Counted from the first letter of the stretch, positions 49,073 to 60,200 are shown. The stretch is 64,000 nt of DNA from Agarivorans sp. Toyoura001 (GCF_005405585.1 NZ_BJEQ01000004.1:239949-303948), one strand, 5' to 3'. Numbers and translations are program-made. The notes: a model not told the origin generated them from the letters alone.

Positions 49073-50029
49073 ATGAATCCGAATTTTCTAGAGTTTGAGC
49101 AGCCGATTGCTGAGCTGCAAGCGCAAATCGAAGAATTGTGCATTGTGAATGAAGAATCTGGCGTAGATGTAGATTTACAGGAAGAAATCTCTCGTTTGCA
49201 ACAAAAGCAAAACGATTTAACACAAAAAATATTCTCAGACTTAGGTGCTTGGCAAGTGGCGCAACTAGCGCGTCATCCAAATCGTCCTTACATGTTAGAT
49301 TATATCGAACACATCTTTACTGATTTTGATGAACTAGCAGGCGACCGAGCTTACGCAAACGATGAAGCGATTATTGGCGGTATGGCCCGTTTAGACGGTA
49401 AACCTGTAATGGTTATTGGCCAACAAAAAGGCCGTGAAACCAAAGAAAAAATTCGCCGTAATTTCGGTATGCCAAAACCTGAGGGTTACCGAAAAGCGCT
49501 ACGTTTGATGGAAATGGCTGAGCGATTCAAAATGCCTATCATCACGTTTATCGATACACCTGGAGCATATCCTGGAGTAGGCGCTGAAGAACGGGGCCAA
49601 AGTGAAGCTATTGCCAAAAACCTATTAGTCATGGCCGGTTTAAAGGTGCCAACCATTTGTACCGTTATTGGCGAAGGTGGCTCGGGTGGCGCGTTAGCCA
49701 TTGGTGTGGGCGATCGTGTAAATATGTTGCAATACAGTACTTACTCGGTAATTTCTCCTGAAGGTTGTGCGTCTATCTTGTGGAAGAGTGCTGATAAAGC
49801 GCCAGTAGCTGCTGATGCCATGGGTATTACTTCAGAACGCTTGAAAGAGTTGGATTTAATTAACGATATCGTTGCCGAACCATTGGGTGGCGCGCATCGA
49901 GATATTCCAACTATGGCACATAACCTTAAAGCAAAATTAACCAGTGACTTAGATGCACTATGTGCATTAGATGTTGATACCTTGCTTGAGCAACGTTACC
50001 AACGTTTAATGTCTTACGGTTACTGCTAA
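49073..50029 (+). CDS. accA: AccA, acetyl-CoA carboxylase carboxyltransferase alpha
   Basis: A 318-residue subunit (E. coli 319) that, with AccD, transfers carboxyl to acetyl-CoA to make malonyl-CoA. Helical N terminus ([19 protein letters not shown]), then the crotonase-like fold with [18 protein letters not shown] and [15 protein letters not shown]. Twelve bases after dnaE. Followed by a 12-bp stem hairpin. Confidence 0.97.
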   Translation: MNPNFLEFEQPIAELQAQIEELCIVNEESGVDVDLQEEISRLQQKQNDLTQKIFSDLGAWQVAQLARHPNRPYMLDYIEHIFTDFDELAGDRAYANDEAIIGGMARLDGKPVMVIGQQKGRETKEKIRRNFGMPKPEGYRKALRLMEMAERFKMPIITFIDTPGAYPGVGAEERGQSEAIAKNLLVMAGLKVPTICTVIGEGGSGGALAIGVGDRVNMLQYSTYSVISPEGCASILWKSADKAPVAADAMGITSERLKELDLINDIVAEPLGGAHRDIPTMAHNLKAKLTSDLDALCALDVDTLLEQRYQRLMSYGYC

Positions 50030-50040
50030 ACACAGTCTCA

Positions 50041-50068
50041 AGGCATTGAGTTGTTTAACTCAATGCCT
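50041..50068 (+). other. Hairpin between accA and tilS
   Basis: Twelve-base arms AGGCATTGAGTT (50041-50052) and AACTCAATGCCT (50057-50068) pair perfectly around GTTT. No U run follows; instead the tilS ribosome-binding site comes within 8 bases. It may be an mRNA-processing or stability element, or a factor-dependent terminator. Confidence 0.55.
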
Positions 50069-50085
50069 ATTAATGAGGTTTCTTT

Positions 50086-51408
50086 TTGTCTATCCAATCT
50101 CTTTTTAATCACTCCTTCAAACAACTTCCCACATCTATTACTCGTATTGTGGTTGCTTACAGCGGCGGCTTAGATTCTCGAGTATTGCTCCATTTAGCGG
50201 CCGAATATGTGCGTTTGAAAGCTGATGTTGAACTTCTAGCTGTGCATGTTAATCACGGTTTACAGCATTCTGCAGCGCAATGGCAAGAGCATTGCCGACT
50301 GCAAGCGAACGCTCTGTCGGTTGAATTTGTTGCTGAACAAGTATCGGTTGAAGTGAAACCAAGAGAGAGCTTAGAAGCAGTGGCGCGTGAAAAACGCTAC
50401 GCTGCGTTAGCAAAACATATCGATGCTAAAAGTTGCTTGCTTACGGGTCACCATGCTGATGATCAGTTTGAAACTTTTACCTTGGCATTAAAAAGAGGCA
50501 GTGGATTACAAGGCTTAGCGGCTATGCCGCTATGCCGCAGTTTTGCCAAAGGTGTACTGCTGAGACCACTATTAACGTGCAGCAGGGTAGAGCTAGAAAC
50601 CTACGCTAAACAACAGGGCTTAACTTGGGTGGAAGACCCCAGTAACCAGAGCTTAGAGTTTGATCGTAATTTTGTTCGACATCAAGTGTTACCAACATTT
50701 AGTAAACGCTGGCCCCAATGGTTACATACAGCGCAAAGAAGTGTTCAGCACTTACAAGAAGCCGTGAGCCTGCTTGATGAGCTGGCCGAGTTGGATTACC
50801 AGAACTGTGTTAGCGACCATGCTTTGGTGATTGCGTCACTAACAATGCTTTCACAAGCGAGACAAAAGAACTTAATTCGCTTTTGGTTTAAGCTGCTAGA
50901 TTGGGACTATCCAAGTCAAAGCCAGTTAGCGCAAATTATGCAGCAAATCCAGGCTAAGGACGACGCTAAAGTCGCGATTACATTTTCTGAAGGACAGCTG
51001 CGTAGGTTTAAAAATAAACTGTATTTGGTGAACTCTAAAACACTCGTTGAAACGGAGTCCACCGTAGCTTGGTTATGGGATACGCAAAGAGCCATCAATC
51101 TTCAGAATAATAGTCAAATTAGTTGGCAAGCAGGCGGCAGTTTATTGCCACCTAGCAAAAATCAGCAGGTAACTATTCGTTTTAGACAACAGGTAGAGCA
51201 GGGTAGCTTTGATGCCTTAGAGCGTAATGGGAATCGCAGTATTAAAAAGCTGCTGCAAGAAGCCGGGTTAGCACCTTGGCTGCGTAATAGAATCCCCTTT
51301 GTTTTCTATAATGATGATTTAGTGGCGATTGGCCATTTGTACACCCAGCGCCAGTTTAGCTGCACTAATAATCAGGGCATTACACTTAACTGGCTGTCGG
51401 CTTGTTAG
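50086..51408 (+). CDS. tilS: TilS, tRNA(Ile)-lysidine synthase
   Basis: A 440-residue ATP-dependent enzyme that converts C34 of the minor tRNA(Ile) to lysidine, so that it reads AUA. PP-loop motif SGGLDS is at about 26-31 (IVVAYSGGLDSRVLLHL). HHADDQFETFTLALKRGSGLQGL-type active site follows, with a C-terminal tRNA-binding region. The start is TTG after TGAGG; no ATG precedes the PP-loop. The last 23 bases overlap the convergent GGDEF gene. Confidence 0.95.
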   Translation: MSIQSLFNHSFKQLPTSITRIVVAYSGGLDSRVLLHLAAEYVRLKADVELLAVHVNHGLQHSAAQWQEHCRLQANALSVEFVAEQVSVEVKPRESLEAVAREKRYAALAKHIDAKSCLLTGHHADDQFETFTLALKRGSGLQGLAAMPLCRSFAKGVLLRPLLTCSRVELETYAKQQGLTWVEDPSNQSLEFDRNFVRHQVLPTFSKRWPQWLHTAQRSVQHLQEAVSLLDELAELDYQNCVSDHALVIASLTMLSQARQKNLIRFWFKLLDWDYPSQSQLAQIMQQIQAKDDAKVAITFSEGQLRRFKNKLYLVNSKTLVETESTVAWLWDTQRAINLQNNSQISWQAGGSLLPPSKNQQVTIRFRQQVEQGSFDALERNGNRSIKKLLQEAGLAPWLRNRIPFVFYNDDLVAIGHLYTQRQFSCTNNQGITLNWLSAC

Positions 51409-52267
51409 CGTAGAGTTGTTCATCGGCGAGTTGAATAAGCCGCTCGCTGTTACAACCCGGTGCCCATTCACTCACTCCTACGCTGGCAGATACATCGTAT
51501 TGCGCTAGTTGTGGCGACTCTTCTAGTTTGGCGTGTAAGCGATTAATCACTTTCTTGGCTGATTGCTCTGTGGCTGGTCGTAACAACATGGCAAATTCAT
51601 CACCGCCAATCCTAAATGCTTGGTCGCCGCTACGAATAACGGTTTTTAGCACTTCGGCAAAATTGATCAGTACTTGGTCACCAACAGGGTGGCCTAGGGT
51701 GTCGTTTACTTGCTTAAACTTATTCAAATCCAACAGCATTAATACCAAGCCACCTTGTTCTCTGTTTTGGCGAGTTTGCTGTTCAATAGAGGTATGTAAG
51801 GATTCATCAAAATGTGCGCGGTTACCAATTCCTGTTAAGTAGTCGTTACGCACTCGTTCCTGTAAGCGTGCAATTTGTAGCGCATGTTTAAGGGGGGCTT
51901 GTAAGATCTGGCTTAACTGACGCAGTTGTTCAATTTCACTGCGTTGAAAGGGGGTATCACGAGTAAATGTCGCAATCGCTAAGGGTTGATTGTTGTGATT
52001 TAAACTAAAGCTGCGGTAGTAGCGTTGTCCTTCAAACAAATTCACTTCTGTTTGAATAGCATCGCTGACTAAGCGGATAGCGGAAAACTCTACATAGTTG
52101 GTTGCCACTGCGGCAAAGTTTTGCAGTAGCTCGTCGAGCTGCAAGCTGTCCTGCAAAGACTCAATGATATTGAGTTTTTGTGCCGGGTTAAGCTGAACTG
52201 TACTAGAAAAATGTGATATTTTTCTAGGGCTTACCACGTTACTTTGAGCCAATTGTAATGAATCCAT
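51386..52267 (-). CDS. Diguanylate cyclase (GGDEF)
   Basis: A 293-residue soluble protein with an N-terminal region (about 30-130) that looks like a small GAF-type sensor, followed by a GGDEF domain (about 143-293). The active site GGDEF is at 221-225 in FRIGGDEFAMLLR, with intact LLDLNKFKQVNDTLGHP, so it should make c-di-GMP. No RxxD inhibitory site is evident. It is convergent with tilS (overlap 23 bp), in the place where E. coli has rof/yaeP and neighbours. Confidence 0.92.
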   Translation of the reverse strand: MDSLQLAQSNVVSPRKISHFSSTVQLNPAQKLNIIESLQDSLQLDELLQNFAAVATNYVEFSAIRLVSDAIQTEVNLFEGQRYYRSFSLNHNNQPLAIATFTRDTPFQRSEIEQLRQLSQILQAPLKHALQIARLQERVRNDYLTGIGNRAHFDESLHTSIEQQTRQNREQGGLVLMLLDLNKFKQVNDTLGHPVGDQVLINFAEVLKTVIRSGDQAFRIGGDEFAMLLRPATEQSAKKVINRLHAKLEESPQLAQYDVSASVGVSEWAPGCNSERLIQLADEQLYANKPTAS

Positions 52268-52348
52268 ACTTACTTTACTCTTTGTTTAAACATCCAACGA
52301 GGTGTCAAAAAACACCACTGCATGAGGGTAAAGCAAATACTAGGCCAG

Positions 52349-53494
52349 CTAGTTTTCTAAAAAAGCCAAAATTTTGTCAATTTGCTTAAGCGTATCCTGA
52401 TAGCCCTCTCTTATCAGATAGTTAGTGTAGGCCTGCTCGAACATTAAAAAGCTAGTAATTGCCGAAGGTTTGTCTTTTTTAATACCAAGTGTGGCTAGCA
52501 TTAAGCGCACGCTAAGCGGAAGATGTGAGTAGTGATCGTGGGCGATTTGCTCAAAATCTATCTTAGGTTTAATACTCAAAGAAGTGATAGGTCTGAGATC
52601 TAACTGCTGTTGTTGATCTACGTTGAGAAGCTCAATGGTGCGGTTTATTCGTTGTAAGCGTTCCAAGTCTGAATTAAGCGTATCAGAAAAAATAGAATCC
52701 AATAGATGACCAGCAATAGCCGCACTATTTGGTGGGGGGCAGTCTATTGCACACGCTGGCTTTCTTGGCTGCTCCAAGTGAATCGCCAGTATTTTGTCTG
52801 CGCCTAAATGAATAGCTGGGCTAAGTGGGCAAAGCTGGTGAATTGACCCATCACCATAATAATCTTGACCTACTTTGGCAGCAGGGAAAATGAGAGGAAT
52901 AGCTGTGGATGCCATTAAATGGGTGGTATGGATCTGCGTTTTTTTGCCGTGACGCCGGGCTCGTTGCCAGTCTTGCTGTTGCTGAGTAGCTTGAAAGAAA
53001 GATAAAGACTGGCCATCTTGGTAGTTAGAAGCCGTGACCGATAAAGCATCTAAGTAATTACGGGCAATGTTTTGGTCAATGCGCTTATAGTTTAGGTAGT
53101 TATTTAACAGCTCTTGCAATGGCTCATTGTTGAGTAATGAGAAACCGTTTCGTTTACTGTAGTCAGCATGTAGGCTTTTACACAGCATTGAAGATAGTTG
53201 TTTGGCAATGGCTAGCCCGTCGGTTCTAAAAACTTGCTTACATTGGAAGTTACGCCAAATATATTCGAGTTTTTTAACCCCAAGGCGAAAGCAAGAAGCA
53301 TATACCGCGAGTGCGGTTGCATTGATTGCCCCAGCAGAAGTACCACATATAACTGAGAAAGGGCTAGCGTGATTGCGAGGGTATTGTTCAGCAATGGCTT
53401 TTAACACGCCAACTTGATAAGCAGCCCGTGCGCCACCACCTGTGAGAACAAGCGCGACTTTTTGTTTGGATTTTGCTCTAGGCTTTTGATTCAT
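52349..53494 (-). CDS. Patatin-like phospholipase
   Basis: A 381-residue serine hydrolase of the patatin family. Oxyanion-hole motif GGGARAAYQVGV at 19-30; nucleophile S53 in GTSAG; catalytic aspartate D215 in DGS. A C-terminal extension of about 130 residues has no recognised domain. No signal peptide is present, so it should act in the cytosol or at the membrane face. Substrate unknown; phospholipase A activity is the family default. Monocistronic, downstream of the proS terminator. Confidence 0.88.
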   Translation of the reverse strand: MNQKPRAKSKQKVALVLTGGGARAAYQVGVLKAIAEQYPRNHASPFSVICGTSAGAINATALAVYASCFRLGVKKLEYIWRNFQCKQVFRTDGLAIAKQLSSMLCKSLHADYSKRNGFSLLNNEPLQELLNNYLNYKRIDQNIARNYLDALSVTASNYQDGQSLSFFQATQQQQDWQRARRHGKKTQIHTTHLMASTAIPLIFPAAKVGQDYYGDGSIHQLCPLSPAIHLGADKILAIHLEQPRKPACAIDCPPPNSAAIAGHLLDSIFSDTLNSDLERLQRINRTIELLNVDQQQQLDLRPITSLSIKPKIDFEQIAHDHYSHLPLSVRLMLATLGIKKDKPSAITSFLMFEQAYTNYLIREGYQDTLKQIDKILAFLEN

Positions 53495-53553
53495 AATTAT
53501 ATGTTAGCACAGCGTCATTTGGCTGCTTGTCAGAATCATCACACACCAGAAAC

Positions 53554-53580
53554 AAAAAAGCTGGCTATAGCCAGCTTTTA
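53554..53580 (-). terminator. Terminator of proS
   Basis: AAAGCTGGC / GCCAGCTTT stem followed by U residues on the minus strand; the A/T flanks on both sides make it potentially bidirectional. Confidence 0.85.
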
Positions 53581-53598
53581 GTTGAAGCAAGTATTAAC

Positions 53599-55299
53599 TT
53601 AGAATTGATTGAAGATGTCTTCAATTGCTACTTCTATTTTCTCGCCGCTACGGCGGTTTTTGTATTCGATCACGCCTTTGTCTAAGCTGCGGTCACCAAT
53701 CACGATAACGTGAGGAATACCAATTAGCTCGATGTCTGCAAACATTACTCCAGGACGTTCTTTACGGTCATCAAACAATACATCGATGCCTCGCTCTTTG
53801 GCTTCTTCATAGAGTTTGTTGGCAACTTCCTGCACGCGATGAGACTTATGCATATTCATTGGCACAATCGCCAGCTTGAACGGTGCAATACTATCAGGCC
53901 AAGTGATTCCGTATTTGTCATTGTTCTGCTCTATAGCAGCAGCCACAATTCGAGATACACCAACACCATAACAGCCCATGGTTAGGGTTTGATTTTTACC
54001 CTGCTCATTCAGTACCGCTGCATTCATTGATTCCGCATAAGCTTCGCCTAATTGGAAGATGTGGCCGACTTCAATGCCGCGTTTTATCGCCAAGGTACCT
54101 GAACCGCAAGGGCTTGGGTCGCCTTCAACTACATTACGTAAGTCTGCAACTTGGCCTAGCGCTACATCACGCTCCCAGTTAATGCCAAAGAAGTGTTTAT
54201 CATCAACGTTTGCACCAGCGCCAAAATCACTACAATGCGCAGCTGCGTAGTCTACAACAACAGGCATTGGCAGATTAACTGGGCCTAAAGATCCTGGTCC
54301 GGCACCCACTGCTGCTCGTATTTCTTCTTCGCTAGCGAACTCCAATGGAGAGGCTACATCGGCTAACTTCTCTGCTTTAATGTCGTTTAGTTCGTGGTCA
54401 CCACGAATGATCAAGGCAATAAGCTGATGCTCAGATTCTTCGGTGGCTTTAACAATCAGCGTTTTAACTGTTTGTTCAATTTTTAGTTCAAATTGCTCAA
54501 TCAGTTCAGCAATGGTTTTAGCATTTGGTGTTGCAACTTCTTGCATCTCCTGGCTTGGCGCAGGGCGTTCGCCTGCTGGTGCTATGGTCTCTGCTTTTTC
54601 GATGTTTGCCGCATAATCGCTACCATCAGAGAATACAATGGCGTCTTCACCTGATTCTGCTAATACGTGGAACTCATGCGATACACTGCCACCGATGCTG
54701 CCGGTATCAGCCAGTACAGGGCGGTACTCTAAACCTAAACGTTCAAAGATACGGCAATAACCCGCATACATTTCATCGTAGGTTTTCTGTAAACACTCAG
54801 GAGATAAGTGGAAAGAGTAAGCGTCTTTCATCAAAAATTCACGTGAGCGCATTACACCAAAACGTGGGCGAACTTCATCACGGAACTTGGTTTGAATTTG
54901 GTAAAGGTTAAGTGGTAGCTGTTTGTAGCTGTTAACTTCTTTACGCACTAATTCTGTAACAACTTCTTCGTGGGTAGGGCCTAGTACAAAGTCGCGCGAA
55001 TGACGATCTTGAAAGCGCAACAGCTCTGGGCCAAATTTGTCCCAGCGACCTGTTTCTTGCCATAAATCTGAAGGTTGAACAGTAGGCATGTGGATTTCGA
55101 TAGAGCCACAGGCGTTCATTTCTTCTCTTACAACTTGTTCTACTTTATGCAGAACTCTCACCCCATTGGGTAGCCAAGTATATAATCCAGAGGCTAATTT
55201 TCTGATCATGCCGGCACGCAGCATTAGCTGGTGAGAGACAACCTCGGCATCGCTTGGCGTTTCTTTCTGAGTTGCCAGAAGATATTTGCTAGAACGCAT
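53599..55299 (-). CDS. proS: Prolyl-tRNA synthetase
   Basis: A 566-residue class II synthetase of the bacterial type with an editing insertion (about 225-400) between motifs 2 and 3. Landmarks: start [20 protein letters not shown], motif 2 [22 protein letters not shown], motif 3 region [17 protein letters not shown]. Near E. coli length (572). It precedes the patatin gene and follows the acyltransferase/trmO/rcsF genes, as proS-yaeB-rcsF in E. coli. Confidence 0.97.
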   Translation of the reverse strand: MRSSKYLLATQKETPSDAEVVSHQLMLRAGMIRKLASGLYTWLPNGVRVLHKVEQVVREEMNACGSIEIHMPTVQPSDLWQETGRWDKFGPELLRFQDRHSRDFVLGPTHEEVVTELVRKEVNSYKQLPLNLYQIQTKFRDEVRPRFGVMRSREFLMKDAYSFHLSPECLQKTYDEMYAGYCRIFERLGLEYRPVLADTGSIGGSVSHEFHVLAESGEDAIVFSDGSDYAANIEKAETIAPAGERPAPSQEMQEVATPNAKTIAELIEQFELKIEQTVKTLIVKATEESEHQLIALIIRGDHELNDIKAEKLADVASPLEFASEEEIRAAVGAGPGSLGPVNLPMPVVVDYAAAHCSDFGAGANVDDKHFFGINWERDVALGQVADLRNVVEGDPSPCGSGTLAIKRGIEVGHIFQLGEAYAESMNAAVLNEQGKNQTLTMGCYGVGVSRIVAAAIEQNNDKYGITWPDSIAPFKLAIVPMNMHKSHRVQEVANKLYEEAKERGIDVLFDDRKERPGVMFADIELIGIPHVIVIGDRSLDKGVIEYKNRRSGEKIEVAIEDIFNQF

Positions 55300-55359
55300 A
55301 TCTATCCTATCATTTTTGCTATTAAATTCCGGCGATTGTAACAGGCAAATTTCGCTCTG

Positions 55360-55980
55360 TCAGGCCTTGTCACGACGGTCGCCAATGATTTTTGCAGGGT
55401 TACCTGCAACGATGGCCCATTCTGGTACATTTTTAGTCACCACTGACCCCATTCCTACCACTGCGTGGTTGCTTATATTCACGCCGTCTGTGATACAAAC
55501 ATTGGCGCCAATCCACACATCTTCACCAATGTTTATACCTTGTGACTGACTGTTTTGTTGCCATATAGGTTGGTCGGGGTGCATGCCATGATTAAAGGCA
55601 TAAATTTTCACCCCATTCGCTATTCTAGAGTTTTTGCCAATGCTGACACCCTTTTGACCGCCATCAATGGAGCATCCGTGGTTAATTGCTACATGTTCGC
55701 CAATAGATAGAGGCCCATGCAAAAAGCACTGAGCGGCCACAAATGAGTTTGCTGCAATATCGATTAAGCGACCTGGCTCAGCAAATAACTGCGCATCGGG
55801 TGCGATAAAGCAGTGCTCGGCCAAGGTGACCGTTTCAACAGCTTGTATGTGTTGTTGAATTGCTTGCTGCCAGGGCTTAGCCCATTCAAGATGCTTGTCT
55901 TTTAAGCGGTAGTACAACCACGGCATCCAAGCCAAGCGTTGTTTGTGCTGCTGCTGGTAATCTTCAGGGCTAAGTGGCAT
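55360..55980 (-). CDS. Hexapeptide-repeat acyltransferase (LbH family)
   Basis: A 206-residue left-handed beta-helix acyltransferase of the maltose/galactoside O-acetyltransferase type. Repeats span about 75-195; a likely catalytic histidine is in AFNHGMHPDQP; the late part NHAVVGMGSVVTKNVPEWAIVAGNPAKII is typical of CoA-dependent O-acetyltransferases. The N-terminal helical part is longer than in most. The acceptor (sugar, polysaccharide or other) is unknown. It overlaps trmO by 11 bases, so it is co-transcribed. Confidence 0.85.
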   Translation of the reverse strand: MPLSPEDYQQQHKQRLAWMPWLYYRLKDKHLEWAKPWQQAIQQHIQAVETVTLAEHCFIAPDAQLFAEPGRLIDIAANSFVAAQCFLHGPLSIGEHVAINHGCSIDGGQKGVSIGKNSRIANGVKIYAFNHGMHPDQPIWQQNSQSQGINIGEDVWIGANVCITDGVNISNHAVVGMGSVVTKNVPEWAIVAGNPAKIIGDRRDKA

Positions 55981-56689
55981 AACTCACCGACATCACTGTG
56001 ATGTATTGTTGCCCCTGCGGGTTAATGTTTACTTTCCAGCGAATGTTTAAATCAAACAAAGCCACGCCATATTCTTTATCATCTGCTTTATGTTGCTTGT
56101 AAGCAGGCCGAGGATCTTGTGCTAAGACCTGCTCAATCACCAGGTGTTGCTGCTCGCTAAGTGCCAAGGTTTGAGATTGTTGTTTGGCCTGAGGAGAAAA
56201 GCTCACTGGCAATAAAACTGACGGTGCTTGCTGAGCATAACCTGCCAATGCATCGGGTTTACTGTCTGAGTAAGGTAAGTAGGGTTTAACATCGTAAATA
56301 GGTGTGCCGTTAACTAAGTCTCCACCTCTAAAGTGCAGAGTAGGGCTTTTCGTATCGCGCTCTACGTGGCTCAGTTCCATTAAGGACAAGCCTAAATGGT
56401 TAGGTCTAAAACTAGAGCGAGAGGCGAGTACACCCACTTTTTTGTTACCGCCTAAGCGGGGAGGGCGCACTTTCGCTTTCCAGCCTGCCGCTATATTTTG
56501 ATGAAAAGCGAACATTAACCATAAGTGGCTGAACTGTTCTATTTCAGCCAACATGTCTAGATCGTTAAATGGTTCACACAAGACTAATTTACTGCTTGTT
56601 GCGGTGACTAAATTGGCTTGTCTAGGCACCGAGAATTTTTCTTGGTAAGGGGAATGAATATGTCCCAAAGGTTCTATGGTTAAGGTCAT
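55970..56689 (-). CDS. trmO: TrmO (TsaA/YaeB), tRNA(Thr) m6t6A37 methyltransferase
   Basis: A 239-residue SAM-dependent enzyme that N6-methylates t6A37 in tRNA(Thr-GGU) in E. coli. The family core is clear: IEPLGHIHSPYQEKFSVPRQ, then SRSSFRPNHLGLSLMEL and the later GTPIYDVKPYLPYSDS. I chose the ATG giving MTLTIEPLGHIHSP, starting four bases after the rcsF stop; an upstream in-frame start would overlap rcsF. Placed between proS and rcsF, as in E. coli. Confidence 0.93.
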   Translation of the reverse strand: MTLTIEPLGHIHSPYQEKFSVPRQANLVTATSSKLVLCEPFNDLDMLAEIEQFSHLWLMFAFHQNIAAGWKAKVRPPRLGGNKKVGVLASRSSFRPNHLGLSLMELSHVERDTKSPTLHFRGGDLVNGTPIYDVKPYLPYSDSKPDALAGYAQQAPSVLLPVSFSPQAKQQSQTLALSEQQHLVIEQVLAQDPRPAYKQHKADDKEYGVALFDLNIRWKVNINPQGQQYITVMSVSYAT

Positions 56690-56693
56690 AAGC

Positions 56694-57059
56694 TTAAATT
56701 TTGTAGGCCTTACCAAAACAGCTCATCATAGCGATACACGCAGCGGGGTCTTTAATGGGGTAGCATTGCTGTACCGTTACCGCGTTTGCACCAATACTAG
56801 CCGCTTGAGCACGTAAGTCATTACGGGCATCCACTTCTTGAGGTGGCGCTTGGTTGGTTTTTTCTTGGCAGCTTACCCCCTCTACAATACCTATATATTC
56901 AGCATTCAGTGGGTCAATATCCTCTGCTTGATACACTGTAACGTCAGCCGCGGGTACGTAGTTCTCGAAGTTCTCTTTATCTACGTTGGTATTGAATGAG
57001 TAATTGCCACTGCACCCTAAAATGCTAAGGCTTAATGCTGCTGTTAAAATGAAGCGCAT
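56694..57059 (-). CDS. rcsF: RcsF, outer-membrane stress-sensing lipoprotein
   Basis: A 121-residue lipoprotein with lipobox LGC (lipidated C16). Four further cysteines (C64, C99, C108, C114) match the two disulfides of E. coli RcsF. The C-terminal domain reads ARNDLRAQAASIGANAVTVQQC. In E. coli it is surface exposed through BamA and barrel proteins and triggers the Rcs phosphorelay via IgaA when the envelope is damaged. I used the ATG after AGGATAGTT; an upstream in-frame start would add 16 residues before the signal peptide. No rcsB, rcsC or rcsD is in the window. Confidence 0.92.
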   Translation of the reverse strand: MRFILTAALSLSILGCSGNYSFNTNVDKENFENYVPAADVTVYQAEDIDPLNAEYIGIVEGVSCQEKTNQAPPQEVDARNDLRAQAASIGANAVTVQQCYPIKDPAACIAMMSCFGKAYKI

Positions 57060-57230
57060 AACTATCCTATTGATAAAATACTTGAAGCTGGTCATTGGCT
57101 GGTACAATTGACATATACTTATTGATAATACAGGGTTTATTATAACATCACTTACTTTCGCTTGCTGTTTCTAGTTTCATGCTGAATAGCGAAAATAATC
57201 CTGTAAGGATGGTTTACCAAGGATAGGGTA

Positions 57231-60200
57231 ATGTTTAAACCTTGTTTCAGCATGTTTCAATCTCTCGATCTGGCTTGGCGTCATAGCGTAGGCTTGCTTT
57301 TTTCACTTGTGGTGGTGGTGGCGTTAGCCTTTTGGGGGCAAAGCGTTGACGCTACTGTGCCGCCGTTGGCTTCGTTGCTTGTGGCCGTATTCAGTATTAT
57401 TTTGCCTTTATCTGTTGGCTTTATGTGTCGCAGATTTTATCGAAAAAAATACAGCTATACCATGTTGGTATTTGGTGCTGCCTTCTTCTCCGTCACGGGC
57501 TTAGAACTGTGTTATTTCGTACTTCATCACCAATCCTTTTTATCACCGTTACCTCACTCTTCTAACATAGTTGCAGTATGGGCCGGGTTAATCACACGCG
57601 GCTTTTTAGCCGCGGTACTCTTGATATGCGGAATATTGCTGAGTCGTTATGAACGTTTAGCTAATGGCGGAAAAATGAGCATTTCGGTATTGGCTATTGG
57701 TAGCATTATTTTTGCTGTGCTTAGTGTGGCTTTTCTGTATGTTGTTTCGCTACCTTTCATGCAAGTCACCCTAGATCATTTACGTTCGGTACTTGAACTG
57801 CTTGTTACGGTTATTTTTGCCGTAGCAATCGCTTATTTTGGTTGGCGAGGTCGGTGGTTACATTGCACTTTAGAGTGTGGTGTTTTTGCCTGTGTTTGCA
57901 TTCAATTTATTTTGTATTTTTGGCCTGTTTCGCCAGAACTTGGTGCCAACAGCTTAGCGGTATTTTGTTTGGCGCTAATTAAACTCATAAGTTACTTAGT
58001 GGTAAGTATTGCCATTTATATTGAGCTTAAAGCGCCAGCCCCGATGAGTGATGTTGAGCGAGAGCATCGACGAGAAGATCGTTTAATTCGTTTAATGGAG
58101 AGGGCAAGAGCGAAGAATCACTCTTGGTTTACACGTACCAAAAGCTCGATTAGCACTTACGTTACTTTGCTCAGTGGCTGTTTGGTGGCTGCTGGAGTGC
58201 TGGTTACTTATTTGATTTTCTATTTTTCTTTTGTGTCTAGTTTAGAGCTTGAGCGTAAACAGCAGCTGAGTTTGCACAATGCTATTCAAGTGGAACGTTT
58301 AGACCGTGAAATAGACCACGCCTATGAAGAAATTCAACATTTTGCTGAGCCAGCGTTGCTTAGTGGCTTTATTCAACAGCAGTATGTTGATGGGCAGTTT
58401 TTAAATATCGAACCGGCTTTTTGGAAATCGCGAATAGAAAATGATATTCGCCACGAACTAAAGCGTGAAAAAGCTCTCGTTGCAGTACATTTAGTGATAG
58501 TTGCTCAGGGACAACAAATTGATTATTTGTCAGTGGGTAAACAATATGGTCAAACCTTACCTAAAACCTTATTAAAAAAGGCAGAGCTAGCACCTAATGC
58601 GGCCCACGCTCAAACCATTCGCCAAGCTAACCAAGGATTTTGGTACTTAGCGCATGGTGTGCAGCACCATTCTGGCGAAGTGGCTGCGATTTGGTTATTT
58701 CAGTATCAACTAGACGAACTGTTCAAATCCTCTCAACGTAACTCTACTTATGGACTGCTTGGTGAAGCCAACCAACATAGTGGTGGTCCGTTATTGGTGT
58801 TTGATGTAAATGGTGAACGGCTGTGGCGAAGTAAGCTGAATAAAAACGACAGTGGCAGATTTCAGGCGTCAGAATACCAACGTTTGAAAGAGTTGATCGA
58901 CTCACCCGTTAAAGATGTTGCCAATCAAGTGATAACCTTTGGTTCCTATATACTCAGTATTCAGCGGCTCTCTTATTTCGCTAATAATAAAAAGGAACAT
59001 TTGGATCTAGTCCAAATAGCTAATTATCAAGATACCATTGCTGCATCACAAATGGCGGCTAAACAAGCGTTGCTCGCGGCAACAGTAGTGACGGGTTTAA
59101 TGGTATTGGTCGGGTGGTTTTTTGCGCACACCATTGTATCGCCGCTGCGTTACATTACTAATGCTACTTTATTGTTTGGTGAGCGTAATATTAGAGTCAC
59201 CTTGCCAGAAAAATCTCACGATGAAGTGGGCGTGTTAGCTAAAGCAATTGGTCAAATGACAGAAAAGGTAGACGCTCGCACCGATCAGCTAAACAATGAA
59301 ATTGCTCAGCATCAGAAAAGTCAAAAGCAACTATCTTTAGCGCAAAAAGAAGCAGAAGCTGCCTCGTTGGCAAAAAGTGATTTTTTAGCCATGATGAGCC
59401 ACGAAATCCGTACTCCCTTAAATGGCATTATAGGTATGGCGCAGTTACTGAGTGCTTCTTCATTGAGTGCTGAACAAACCGAACATCTCAATACTATTCG
59501 TTTATCAGGTAAAGCCTTATTGGTGATAGTGAATGATGTACTGGACTTTTCTAAAGTTGAAGCTGGCAAAATGGAGCTGCGCTTAGACGCCTTCAACTTA
59601 AAACTCACGTTGTTAGAGGTGGTTAAGCTATTTTCACCTCAAGCGAAATCTAAGCATATAAAACTGCAGTTAGATTACCCTGAACACTTGCCTGCTGTGT
59701 TTATTGGAGATCAGGGGCGAGTGCAGCAGGTCTTCATAAACCTTGTTAGCAACGCCATTAAATTTACTGAGGTTGGAACCGTAAACCTAAGCGTAGAATA
59801 TTGTCCTGATGTCAGCATTGAAGAGACTGTTGTTCTAAGAGTTACCGACAGTGGTATTGGCATAGCGGAAGAAGCCATTGCCGATTTGTTTACTCCTTTT
59901 GCTCAAGCTGATAATTCAACCACTCGTCGTTATGGTGGTACTGGATTAGGCTTGGCTATTTGTCATCGTATTGTATCATTAATGAACGGTGACATTAGTG
60001 TGCAATCTGGCTTAGGTGTGGGATCTGAGTTTCGCGTTAGTTTGCCCATGCAAAGTGTAGAAGATGATGTATTGAGTGTTGGGACTAAGGAGGAGCGAGA
60101 ACACATCGAACTTAGTCGCTTAAGTGGTCATGTTCTTCTGGTGGAAGACACTCTAGTAAATCAACGCGTAGCAAGTCATATGCTGAATAGTTTTGGTTTG

